64,000 nt of DNA, taken from positions 124,001 to 188,000 of the forward strand of contig CALXDM010000003.1 in NCBI GenBank assembly GCA_944387065.1, in the 5' to 3' direction. This document shows positions 45,901-53,800 of this stretch, in pieces (the stretch's first letter is position 1; every line of letters begins with the position of its first letter). The position numbers and the translations under genes are program-made. The notes beneath the pieces are model-generated. The model had not been told where the DNA came from. It saw only the letters and a program-made list of their open reading frames with translations, and searched no databases. This DNA is from an uncultured Oscillospiraceae bacterium. GTDB taxonomy: Bacteria > Bacillota > Clostridia > Oscillospirales > Oscillospiraceae.

Positions 45901-46901
45901 GGGTAAACGTGGTGACGGCCAACCCCAATGCCGTAGTCACTGTAAACGACGCAGAGATGCCGCTGGGCGGCACTGGCGTAAGCCTGTTCAGAGGAAGAAA
46001 CGTGATCACCGTCACGGTGACCGCCCCGGACGGAAGCCAGACTACAACCTACGAGCTGACTATTGACAACAGCACTCCACCCGGTGGGAGCGGAAGCAGC
46101 TACTATTCCGTGGATGTGGTTGATCCCGCCCACGCCACCGTGGCGGTCAGCCCCAGTTCGGCCCAGCCCAGCCAGACGGTCGCCGTCACCGTCACTCCGG
46201 ACGAGGGGTACGCGGTGGATCGCGTAAGCGTCACCGGATCAGACGATGTGACAGTGCCTGTCAGTGATAATGGGGATGGCGCCTATACCTTTGTGATGCC
46301 CGCCGGCGAGGTGACGGTGACCGCCACCGTCTCCCCGATAGAGCCGGGCAGCGACTTCCCCTTTGTGGACGTGCCAGAGGGCGCGTACTACCGTGGGGCG
46401 GTGCAGGCCGCCTATGGGCTGGGGCTGATCCAGGGTACCAGCGAGACCACCTTCGGCCCCCTGTTGGCCAGCACCCGCAGCCAGGTCGTGGCCATCCTGT
46501 ACCGGCTGGAGGGTTCGCCTGCGGTGAGCGGGAGCAATCCCTTCGTGGATGCCACCGCCGACTGGGTGCGGGACGCGGTGTTATGGGCCAGCCAGAACGG
46601 TATCGTGGAGGGGTACAGCGACACGGCCTTTGGTCCCGACGACACCATCACCCGGGAGCAGCTGGCGGCCATTCTGTACCGCTATGCCAGCTATAAGAGC
46701 TATGGTCTGGCTGTGACGGGCGACCTGTCCATCTTCGACGATGCCAGCGATGTGGCCGCTTGGTCGCATACGCCGCTGGCCTGGGCGGTTGGCAAAGGCC
46801 TGGTCCAGGGCTCCAACAACCTGGTGGATCCCCAGGGCAGCGCCATCCGGGCCCAGCTGGCGGTCATCCTGATGCGCTTCCTGGAGAACGTGGCGGTGTA
46901 G
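36966..46901 (+). CDS. Giant multi-domain SLH surface protein (body of interrupted gene)
   Basis: This 3311-residue frame continues the signal-peptide fragment in the same frame after one TGA; joined, the gene encodes about 3407 residues. Numbering from the upstream Met, an N-terminal region carries short repeats, Ig-like domains lie near 665-757 and 955-1000, a beta-propeller-like region at about 2215-2555 includes an Asp-box STDGGESW, a CARDB-like domain lies near 2670-2785, a cadherin-like sandwich near 3060-3130, an InlB B-repeat-like domain near 3140-3220, and three SLH domains (about 3226-3405) end the protein. SLH domains bind pyruvylated wall polysaccharide, so this is a cell-surface adhesin or S-layer-associated protein. 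The ATG at 36966 has no good ribosome-binding site and no signal peptide follows it. Confidence 0.8.
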   Translation: MELRQGAVTVNGRACDATRLGQALRAMEELGLLPGGAPAGEWELTVDGQPVAPAELGNALAVAQEDPGESNGPVVTALGTPVDGDGLSEVISFLSEYGLLTDTGVAADWSMTRPGEERAVTAEEITAMVEAGSLSLDAVVTVDGSPITVRDLQIILDIETELQRIQETYFPEGDVELSREQAQALMSLYNQLLDDEGFSLYNSQMAAALSAFDFPSGIDRTARVTLDFSGYSAIADSGGTFNVAWDVSDGSDVSFKLRVLNGSGTGLSFSGQSDTVLTCEGSGGTQALSLASWDTGWGNDELWNGQHVVFVQAYDLEGALFSNEKDSITYPLVLSNEKSFASMPIQWTVTNDERTFNLNDSQKYLLRNGVISDGQWSYTTSGYPYNTCYATGGAVSVKDSLWRAASISFGLASINNLNTYYYQYLKVTALVDDTQILGKEVGYLSDVAAALNYDDCFSFGSWVLQAYSRSGTPQYVFYHNTNKSTAVTPVADSNPSSDSVSGASGSLSQKTLGQMKQADSVTLSASGKWTAVGSNRRRDYGFNETSYGLRVSNETAANVTVTVTLEDNKAPTVTGIVFPAVSAGEEFPAGTQVPVTVTFSELVQSDGVTITANGVTCDAVEEGTSSKTLTFLYPVSAVDNRFIKVTAVNGVEDISGNAMGSVDISYQSGDILGQTPILRDAVESATLTIQAGELTYTPESGDQPDKTTAAVTVELLLPTVEDTSYWQQFRDILTPTQLDEDGRYVSTALEGVVTIGGENRVIPLVLDDPSSPTKLAATFEIDVLDLLDSRNFVLELREIASGKWIFHSYAPFSIEPPVPLTAADIDVILPNDWPEENVFVNAPPEGLKLSATLTGSGYTWSQHRWYSSDESVASIDPLTGEISLYGPGEVDFYVRAWNGDLEEYQDKEIPAGGAGTYSKWAAHLSVGEGGAPYLTIPERALTARAGEDVTLRWASNLVQKNMEYAQGSKTTTFTLEVYRGRAAAGTPVQTHTIVYDPAQPDGTITMGNGETLPMWIANAEGVLTPNQSFALSGLTEITASGGVSYTLLLTASTAEGVPGGPQEFTQTATVTILSWPVTATLERPGNFYQINNGTLPLTYTLTNFDAANNGEYQLTVTDNATGQTVDCQASEPVQMEDGTYTGTFTINLGAVHPQDGFRTIYDVSLQAKNPAEDAWSRDSITLYIYDQDALSIQVQSVTRDGVPVVTVNGDTVTMSNEDWIASLSQEEILALNRDIDLQTQLSINYAEHPWGEASDRVTWSSEASDVAAVNYPQGAYYEDIGNLPYTDYAPATEFLLSGKDDGTTVVEAIHALAGNALSDQVEVTVETLKDKLYLFQFYPAGTVQFSYISGDGQTKTGTTDAEGRAAVYEASGIASNVYAEGVIGGEKYLGTVYQSNLVSQERDAVSLELYPLNTITMRKAATLPVYLKNPDGTPFTGQVKIRAGVYRNGEWCEEAYVDPKNNLGNLGKTEDFTARFVDGAYTFQFDPTQFSTDSQPNAETENPVTAVDDIQFVLEIRADGYYPVLFAAYGSLNEDDAVRLAQRVVNLEAVPAGQENKPYIVRQAVYFSGSESGIGTDVRNKSGKVGPSAAYPNLLLSTTVFWWSDSGEGNRTIRYVDETGTVLSRQTATENAYPFCSMPVSHVTVPLDETQLQNLNVASLGTRTLKLQYISDGILVKDENMPWLFTNALALENVTQSQNLRESVEAMARLLATTNSDGVSVGNDFLTLGIALATQMNISVPLVTMKLSPTKDPTTFRGLIAVGLNNFEDDNVSGVDADGGRGSDLDATPGLDALKGVYNQGVGGYLTSLGNQLDMAAQILDGNIRNGISGGTMTTDRKPYFAIQGWFEIEVTFDFTQQKWVFTTLTGGATGGAGLGYEWTWNFMAGPIPLVAQLELGAAASLSFTSLWNPEDQGEDYLTRLRLYAYLQFFGGIGFDYAIVALKLGMYGRLGLEAQIEWLNRANGEVWDGQKLDVTGEVGVKFQVEALYFISYEKILWSHDASLYSGTFGSDFEKIEDYWDEALTGAGVSSEFIQPSEEGASGSSRAARASLLTAAADGIGIYSADLNATFLDRDYLQAYTRSYDTSAPTLEEEQGFSLIRFFANIFGGGRSGSAVVSTLENSYSQAGPILSDDGEYLFYLSDLDDPDNATAVRVAYMERNSGNAGYTNAGVVDDNGFGDSGLSVSGSGDDVAAVWSRVMEKPAVTEPGQSVTTDIQAQMMNDSDIMVAIPDGDGWKVTNLTDGNGVGDLAPVVTRKGNTVFVSWRQVASTDAMDVTNFNARDYIYYAVSTDGGESWSDPAPIYNGTSGSVKGIEAAMLPDGTAAVAFTLEGAGQNLGSGQYNQNVAYAVVGQDDSGRYDVLRYAVMEDENLSENPQLAAVTQDGTPIFILGWHSVSAQDGSSDIRLAAVDGQGNRITGFVDALSDLISNSNTTVSANFQFVQNADTLDDLSILWSGTVDDETSGGAGEGASSKGVIYGLRFRTVEENGYTKVSVTAAQQLMEMPAWTTVDNFSAYVDGSGNVRAAIQGTYYDYENPETVSVVYDDGTTGTVSIPGERTSLLTSIGAYTDDIRVDSVIPDYEHIRKGSSVPVQISLTNLGTQPIRQVTVTIGGQSTTFDSNGAFTEIGPGQVRALTAFYTVPSGENTAIPNPEYTVSVVFADGTQASSSETLALNVPDLGIADTDILLESADGDRVLQFTLFNSSDAELAGSNRSVKLAVYSDPACTKPIDTKYFQKTETRDGGDGVLLTVDGAQLSQIDEGSYTVQFRFDLASYIQQELNGETPFSDEDGEVRDGGVTLYAKVWVEGTDTASGQTGELVEYVTTNNSASVRMDSLLKQADGRPVTIVSQLSQSQDGGTQVDVTLRNNSIVNSQDGNLIVTLYDARGNRLAVQQSYTAGSGEGGLVSLSPEEHKTITFYFAERGAARADVTYSKTMLEESNNGVTQLYFQGIPITLESFAQREVGVFAASVSDPGIDSTWVNVVTANPNAVVTVNDAEMPLGGTGVSLFRGRNVITVTVTAPDGSQTTTYELTIDNSTPPGGSGSSYYSVDVVDPAHATVAVSPSSAQPSQTVAVTVTPDEGYAVDRVSVTGSDDVTVPVSDNGDGAYTFVMPAGEVTVTATVSPIEPGSDFPFVDVPEGAYYRGAVQAAYGLGLIQGTSETTFGPLLASTRSQVVAILYRLEGSPAVSGSNPFVDATADWVRDAVLWASQNGIVEGYSDTAFGPDDTITREQLAAILYRYASYKSYGLAVTGDLSIFDDASDVAAWSHTPLAWAVGKGLVQGSNNLVDPQGSAIRAQLAVILMRFLENVAV

Positions 46902-46933
46902 AAGCCGGCCCCGTCCCAAATAACAGCCAAATC

Positions 46934-47003
46934 CGCAGCTGCGCCCCATGATGCGCAGTTGTGCGGCGGCGAAAGCCCCCCGTCCAGTTGGCCGGGGGGC
47001 TTT
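46934..47003 (+). terminator. Double hairpin and terminator after giant SLH gene
   Basis: A first stem (46937-46944 with 46953-46960, extendable to 46934-46963) is followed by the segment GGCGAAAGCC and a second 10-bp stem (46972-46981 with 46994-47003). The second ends in TTT only. The same two-hairpin layout follows the other SLH gene. Confidence 0.65.
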
Positions 47004-47340
47004 GCCGTGTGCACGGGGACCGCAAGGGGCGGCTGTGGGAGCCGGAGGCACAGAGGGGAGTGGAAGGCAAACATATGGGCTGCCTTTTATACGCAGCAAG
47101 AATCCTCTGCGGATTATTGTCGCGGCGGGAAACGCAGAGTGATGTTGAGGCCAACTTTTTAAACCCAAAGAGGGCTGGCGCTACTCCGCATACCGACGCT
47201 TGCGTGCCTCAATTTACTTGGCCGTGCAGAGAAACATGGCGATTGGGAAGTAGAAGGAGTACCTGATTGAAGTGGGTGGCCGGCCAAAATGGGGCGCGTG
47301 AGGGACAAAATTGCATCCACCCGCCACTGGATCTTCCCCC
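47004..47340. other. Intergenic region without recognisable gene
   Basis: Between the giant SLH terminator and the addB promoter I see no supported gene, RNA or repeat. The short frames here lack ribosome-binding sites and have unlike composition. Confidence 0.5.
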
Positions 47341-47369
47341 TTGCAATTTTCCAGAACGCTCTATACAAT
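47341..47369 (+). promoter_or_regulatory. addB-addA promoter
   Basis: TTGCAA at 47341-47346 and TACAAT at 47364-47369 are separated by 17 bases, predicting a leader of about 155 bases before addB. I see no obvious RNA element in the leader. Confidence 0.75.
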
Positions 47370-47531
47370 GTTGTTTTGAAATGGATGTGCAGAATCAGGC
47401 GCCATCGACCAAGCAGGGTCAACCTGGGATGTGGCTGATTCCAAAAGGAAAACGGTTCAGGCGAAAGGCGAGCAGCGACCGGACAAGGTGTCCCGTGCCA
47501 AGCTGATCAGGGAAGAGGGGAGGGGCGGCGG

Positions 47532-50500
47532 ATGCTGACGATCCTATATGCCAGGGCGGGACAGGACACCCGCCGAGAACTGCTGGAGCGCCTGGGGAGA
47601 GGGCGGGCGGCCCGGCGGATGCTGCTGGTGCCGGAAAACGACTCCCACGAGAGCGAGCGGGCCATGTGCCGGGTGCTGGGCAACCGGGCGGCCCAAGGGT
47701 GCGAGGTGCTATCCCTGAGCCGGCTGGCCGGCCGGCTCACCGACGCGGCGGGGGGCGGGGCGGCCCCGGTGCTGGACGCGGGGGGGCGGATGCTGTTGAT
47801 GTATGCCGCCCTGCGCCAGGTGGCGGATCAGCTGAAGCTCTATCGAGCCCCCTCCCGCAAGCCCGCCTTTCTCACCGGGCTGCTGGCCACGGTGGACGAG
47901 TGCCGGGCCAGCCAGGTGCCGCCCCAGCGGCTAATCCAGGCCGGGGAGCAGAGCGGGGGACAGCAGGGGGACAAGTGGCGGGACATCGGGTTGATCTACG
48001 CCGCCTATGAGGCCCTGGCCGCCCAGTCCGCCGCCGACCCCAGGGACCGGATGGACCGGCTGGCCCAGCAGCTGCGGCAGACCGGCTGGGCCCAGGGGGC
48101 CCAGAGCTGCGTGCTGGGCTTTACCGATTTCTGCGCCCAGGAGGAGCAGGTGCTGTTGGCCCTGGCCGCCCAGGGGGAGCTGACCGTGGCCCTTACGGGG
48201 GGGCGGGAGGAGTCTGGCGAGCTGTTCCGGCCCGGGCGGCGGGCGGCCGCCCGACTGCTGCGCAAGGCCAGGCAGGAGGGCATCCCCGTCCAGGAGCAGT
48301 GGCTGGAGCGGCCCAGACAGGCCCATCCCTCCCTGACCCATCTGGAGCGGCATCTGTTCGGCCCCTTGCCCCCGCCCTGGCAGGGGGAGTGCCGGGTGTA
48401 CCGCACCGCGGCGGCGGATCCCCGCCGGGAGGTGGAGGGAGTGGCGGCGCAGATCCTGGGCCTGCTGCGGCAGGACGGGCTGCGCTGCCGGGACATCGTG
48501 GTGTGCGCCCGGAGCATGGACGTCTATGGGGAGCTCATCGGGGGGGTGTTTGAGCAGTACGGCATCCCGGTGTTTCGCAGCGCCATGGAGGATGTGCTGC
48601 AAAAGCCGGTGCTGGCCCTGGTGACCGCAGCGCTCAGCGCCGCGGCGGAGGACTACCCCTATGAGGAGCTCTTCCGCTATCTGAAAACCGACCTGACGGG
48701 GGTAAGCCGGGGGGAGCGGGACGCGCTGGAGAACTACGTCCTGACCTGGAACATCCGGGGGAGCCAGTGGCGGGGGGACAAGCCCTGGCAGATGCACCCG
48801 GAGGGCTACGGCCTACCCTTCACCCCGGAGCAGCAGGCCCATGTGGCCTGGCTGGACGGGCTGCGCCGCCGGGTGATCGCGCCGCTGGAGAAGCTGCGGC
48901 GCAACGGAGATCGGACGGGGCAGGGCTGGGCCCTGGCCCTGTATGACCTGCTGGAGGACATCGACCTGCCCGCCCGCCTGGGAGAGCGGGCGGCCGCCTT
49001 GGAGGGGCGGGGGGACCTGAATACGGCGGCGCAGTACCGCCAGTTGTGGGATATCCTGGTGGGGGGGCTGGAGCAGTGCGCCCTGCTGCTGAGGGACACC
49101 CAGATGGAGCTGGAGGAATTTGCCCGGCTGTTCTCCCTGGTGCTGTCCCAGTATGACGTGGGTACCATCCCCGTGTCCCTGGACCGGGTGACAGTGGGGG
49201 AGGCCCCCAGGATGGTCAACCGGGAGGCGGCGGCCCTGTTCTACCTGGGGATGGACAGCGCCTGCATCCCCAGCTGCCCGCCGGAACCCGGGCTGCTCTC
49301 CGACCAGGACCGGCTGGCCTTGGCTGGGCTGGAGGTGGAGCTGGGGCTGCGGCAGGAGGAGAAGCTGGCCCATGAGCTGACGGCGGTGTACGAGGTGTGT
49401 GCCGTACCCACCCAGCGGCTGTACCTGAGCTATGCCAAGACGGGGGAGGGGGGCGAGCAGCGCACGGCTTGTTTTCTGTGGCCGCGGCTGGCCGCGCTGT
49501 TCCCGGAGGAGGCGGAGCGGCGAGCTGACCCGCTGGCCAGCCGGCTGGCGGCGCCCCGCCCGGCCCTGGAGTTGATGGGGCGCAGCCAGGCTCTGGCGGA
49601 CCTGCTGGGACGGCTGCCGGAGACGGCTGGACGGGCGGACCGGCTGGCCCAGGCGGGGCAATGGCGCCGAGGCAGCCTGTCCCCCGCGGGGGTGCGCGCC
49701 CTGTACGGCCCGGTGGTGCCCATGTCCGCCACCCGGCTGGACACCTATCACGCCTGCCGCTTCCAGTACTTCCTGCGCTTTGGGCTGGGGGCAAAGCCTC
49801 GCCGGAGCGCCCGCTTCCGTCCCTCGGACTACGGCACCTTTGCCCACGCGGTGCTGGAACAGGTGCTGCGCGGCGGCCAGGACTATGGAGGCGTGTCCGC
49901 CCTGGCCGGCGACCCAGAGCTGTGCCGGCGCCTGGCCCAGGAGGCGGCACAGCACTATGAGCAGGAGGCCCTGGCGGGGCTGGAGGGGGAGAGCGCCCGG
50001 CTGCGCTACCTGTTCCAGCGCATGAAGGGGGCGGTGCTGGAGGTGACCCGGAGCGTGGTGGATGAAATGGCGGCCTCTGACTTCATCCCCGCCCGGTTCG
50101 AGCTGGGTTTCGGGCAGGGCAAGGAGCTGCCCCCGGTGGAGGTGGACAACGGCGTCACCCTACGCCTGACCGGCTTTGTGGACCGGGTGGACGAGTGGGT
50201 GGACGGCGGGGTGCGCTACCTGCGGGTGGTGGACTACAAGACGGGGAAAAAGAGCTTTGACTTTGCCGACCTGGAGGACGGGCGTGGCCTTCAGATGCTG
50301 CTCTATCTCTTTGCTCTGACCCGCAACGCCCGGGCCTTTGGCCCCGAGCCGGTGCAGTCGGCGGGGGTGCTGTACATCCCGGCCCGCAACCCCCTGGTGG
50401 ACGGGGAGCGGACCATGACCCCGGCCCAGGTGGACGCGGCCCGGGTCCGGCAGCTGCGCCGCCAGGGGCTGGTGCTGGCCGAGGAGCCGGTGCTGGAGGC

Positions 50501-50822
50501 CATGGAGCACGGGTCGGGGGGCAGGCGTTTTCTGCCCGACCGGCCGGAGTTCCAGGTCAGCCGGGGGCAGATGGAGGAGCTGGACCGCTTTGTCACCCAC
50601 ACCCTGCGCCAGGCCGCCGGGAATCTGGCGGCGGGCCGCATCGAGGCCGACCCCTTCTGGCGGGACGGGGAACACAACGCTTGCCGTTGGTGCGACTACC
50701 AGGCGGCCTGCCACTTTGAGCCGGCCTGCGGGGATAGCGTGCGCTACCGCCGGGGGCTGGCGGGGGAGGAATTTTGGAGCTGGCTGGGCCGGCAGGAGGA
50801 GGGGGAGGAGCATGGGCGTTGA
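47532..50822 (+). CDS. addB: ATP-dependent helicase/nuclease subunit B (AddB)
   Basis: This 1096-residue AddB pairs with AddA to resect double-strand breaks and recognise Chi-like sites. The C-terminal nuclease domain has VVDYKTGKKSFD near residue 900, and four cysteines for an iron-sulfur cluster are split between HACRFQYF (about residue 740) and CRWCDYQAACHF (about 1055). The N-terminal P-loop that starts most AddB proteins is degenerate: YARAGQDTRREL lacks GKT, as in RexB-type subunits. The ATG at 47532 follows GAGGGGAGGGG. It overlaps addA by 11 bases. Confidence 0.9.
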   Translation: MLTILYARAGQDTRRELLERLGRGRAARRMLLVPENDSHESERAMCRVLGNRAAQGCEVLSLSRLAGRLTDAAGGGAAPVLDAGGRMLLMYAALRQVADQLKLYRAPSRKPAFLTGLLATVDECRASQVPPQRLIQAGEQSGGQQGDKWRDIGLIYAAYEALAAQSAADPRDRMDRLAQQLRQTGWAQGAQSCVLGFTDFCAQEEQVLLALAAQGELTVALTGGREESGELFRPGRRAAARLLRKARQEGIPVQEQWLERPRQAHPSLTHLERHLFGPLPPPWQGECRVYRTAAADPRREVEGVAAQILGLLRQDGLRCRDIVVCARSMDVYGELIGGVFEQYGIPVFRSAMEDVLQKPVLALVTAALSAAAEDYPYEELFRYLKTDLTGVSRGERDALENYVLTWNIRGSQWRGDKPWQMHPEGYGLPFTPEQQAHVAWLDGLRRRVIAPLEKLRRNGDRTGQGWALALYDLLEDIDLPARLGERAAALEGRGDLNTAAQYRQLWDILVGGLEQCALLLRDTQMELEEFARLFSLVLSQYDVGTIPVSLDRVTVGEAPRMVNREAAALFYLGMDSACIPSCPPEPGLLSDQDRLALAGLEVELGLRQEEKLAHELTAVYEVCAVPTQRLYLSYAKTGEGGEQRTACFLWPRLAALFPEEAERRADPLASRLAAPRPALELMGRSQALADLLGRLPETAGRADRLAQAGQWRRGSLSPAGVRALYGPVVPMSATRLDTYHACRFQYFLRFGLGAKPRRSARFRPSDYGTFAHAVLEQVLRGGQDYGGVSALAGDPELCRRLAQEAAQHYEQEALAGLEGESARLRYLFQRMKGAVLEVTRSVVDEMAASDFIPARFELGFGQGKELPPVEVDNGVTLRLTGFVDRVDEWVDGGVRYLRVVDYKTGKKSFDFADLEDGRGLQMLLYLFALTRNARAFGPEPVQSAGVLYIPARNPLVDGERTMTPAQVDAARVRQLRRQGLVLAEEPVLEAMEHGSGGRRFLPDRPEFQVSRGQMEELDRFVTHTLRQAAGNLAAGRIEADPFWRDGEHNACRWCDYQAACHFEPACGDSVRYRRGLAGEEFWSWLGRQEEGEEHGR

Positions 50823-53800
50823 GCTGACCGCCGATCAGCGGGCGGCGGTGGAGGACCGGGGGGGGAACCTGCTGGTGTCGGCTGCGGCGGGCTCGGGCAA
50901 AACCCGGGTGCTGGTGGAGCGGCTGATGGGCTATGTGGAGCAGGGGGAGGACATCGACCGCTTTCTGGTCATCACCTTCACCAACGCCGCGGCCGCCGAG
51001 CTGCGTGAGCGCATCGCCGCGGGCATCCATCAGCGGCTGGCCCAGCGCCCGGAGGACCGGCACCTGCGCCGCAGCGCCACCCTGGTCTACCGGGCGCCCA
51101 TCTGCACCATCGACGCCTTCTGCCTGGACTTTCTCCGCCAGTGGGGGCACCTGGCCGGGCTGGACCCGGACTTTCGCCTGTGCGATCAGGCCCAGGGGGA
51201 GGCGCTGCGCCGCCAGGCGCTGGAGCAGGTGCTGGAGGAACGCTATGCCGCCGTGGACCAGGACCCGGACTTTGCCGCCCTGGTGGACGCGCTGGCGGGG
51301 GAGCGGGACGACCAGACCCTGGAGGATGTGGTGCTGGAGATGCAGCGCCGGGTGCAGGCCCAGCCCGACCCGGCGGCCTGGCTGCTGGAGCGGCGGGAGG
51401 ACTTCCGATTCCCCGAGGGGGCCGGGCCGGAGGACACCGGCTGGGGCAGGCTGCTGCTGGCGGACGCGGCTGACCTGGCCCAGTCCTGGCGGGAGCAACT
51501 CGCTGGCCTGCTGGAACGGCTGGAGGGGGACGGGCTGCTATGGGCCAACTTCGGGTCCTCCCTCCAGGGCACCATGGACGGGTTGGACGGCCTGCTGGGA
51601 GCGCTGGAGCAGGGATGGGACCGGGCGGCGGCCTGCTTTCCCATCCCATTCCCCCGGCTGGGGGCCAAGCGGGGAGCGTGTGACGAGGGGCTCAAGGCCC
51701 GCGCCAAGGCCCTGCGGGACCGGTGCAAGAAGCAGCTGGCCGCACTGGGGGCCCGCTTTGAGGTGAGCGGAGAGCAGGCCATGGAGGACCTGCGGGCGGT
51801 GGGGCCGGCCATGACCACCCTGCTGGAGGTGACGGCCCAGTTTGACGCGGCCTTCACCGCCCTCAAGCGCCGCAAGCGGCTGGCCGACTTCTCCGACCTG
51901 GAGCACCTCACCGTGGGGCTGCTCACCGACGAGGCGGGCCAGCCCACCCAGCTGGCCCGGGACTGGGGTGGGCAGTATGTGGAGATCATGGTGGACGAGT
52001 ACCAGGACACCAACGGGGTGCAAAACGCCATCGTTCAAGCCTTGTCCAACGGGCGCAACCTGTTTCTGGTGGGGGATGTGAAGCAGTCTATCTACCGCTT
52101 CCGCCTGGCCGACCCCACCCTGTTTCTGGCCAGATACCGGGCCTGGCCCATCCGGGGGCGGGAGGAGCCGGGAGAGGGGCGGAAGATCCTACTCTCGGAC
52201 AACTTTCGGTCCCGGCCCGAGGTGCTGGAGGGGGTCAACTTCCTGTTTCGCAACCTTATGACTCGGCAGGCCGGGGAGCTGGACTACACCCAGGAGGAGG
52301 CCCTGCGCCCGGGCCAGGGGGAGCTGTCCCCCGACCCGGCGTGCCGTCTGGAGCTGTGCTGTGTGGACGTGGCCCAGCGCACCGACTTTCCAGACCGGGG
52401 CAAGACGGACAAGGACCTGCTGGTGGCTCGGGCGGCGGCCCAGCGGGTGGGGGAGCTGCTGGCCACCGGGGCCCGGGAGGACGGCCAGCGGCTGCGGCCG
52501 GAGGACATTGTGATCCTGCTGCGCTCCCCCGGCCCGGTGCTGCGCCACTATGCCGCTGCCCTGGACGAGTGGGCCATCCCCTGGAGCGCGGAGGGGGGAC
52601 GGGAGTTTTTCGGCACCACCGAGGTCTCGGTGGCCATCTCTCTGCTCCAGATCGTGGACAACCCGGTGCAGGACGTGCCCTTGCTGGCGGTGTTGCGTTC
52701 CCCCCTCTTCCGCTTTTCCCCAGACCGGTTGGCCCAGCTGCGCCAGGCGGGGGGGACGGTGTACGACGGGGTGGTCGCCGGGGCGGAGCGGGGGGAGGAG
52801 GACTGCGTGGACTTCCTGGCCCTGCTGGACGAGCTGCGGGAGCTGGCCGCCCAGGAGAGCAGTCACCGGCTGCTGTGGCAGATCTACCAGCGCACCGACC
52901 TGCCCGCGGTCTTTGCCGCTCTGTCCGACGGAGGTCGGCGGCGGGCCAACCTGATGGCCCTGTATGACGAGGCCTGCCGGTTTGAGGCCGCCGGCCACCG
53001 GGGGCTGATGGCTTTCCTGCTCCACCTGACCCGCATGGCGGAGAACGGGGTAGCCGTGCCGGTGCCCGGCCAGGAGGCGGGCGGGGTGCGCATCCTGTCC
53101 ATCCACAAGTCCAAGGGACTGGAATTTCCGGTGGTGCTGCTGTGCGGGCTGGAGCGGCAGTTCAACGAATCGGACGGGAAGGCCCCCATCCTGTTCCATC
53201 CGGAGCTGGGGCTGGGCCCCAAGCGCACCGACCGGGCGCGGATGCTGCGCTATACCACCATCGCCCGGGACGCGGTGGCCCTGCGGCTGAAGGGGCAGCT
53301 GCGGGCGGAGGAGATGCGGCTGCTGTATGTGGCCATGACCCGGGCGCAGCGCAAGCTGATCCTGCTTGCGGCGGTGAACGGGCCGGGACTGTCGCTGAGC
53401 GCTCTGGCCGCCCGGGCCCAGTGCCCGCCCCCGCCCCGCCAGGTGGCGGACGCCCGGTGCATGGCGGAGTGGGTGCTGCTGCCCGCCCTGTGCCGGCCGG
53501 ACAGCACCCCGCTGTGGGCTGGATTGGACCAGCCCCGTCCAGCCCCGGCGCAGCAGCTGGGGCTGGAGTGGGAGGTACGGCTGCTACAGGGGACGGACTA
53601 CGAGGGACCGCCGGCCGGGCAGGGTGCGCCAGGGGACGAGAGGGAGGGGCTGGAACTGCCAGAGGGGCTGGAGGAACAGCTTTGCTGGCGCTATGCTTAC
53701 GCCGGGGCGGTGGACGTGCCCTCCAAGCTCACCGCCACCCAGCTCAAGGGTCGGGAGCGGGACCGGGAGGTGGCCCAGGACGGAGTGGAGCTGCGCCCTG

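Noticed and set aside
47004..47340. Small genes between the giant SLH gene and addB
   Set aside because: Frames on both strands lack ribosome-binding sites and have unlike amino acid composition; nothing is recognisable.
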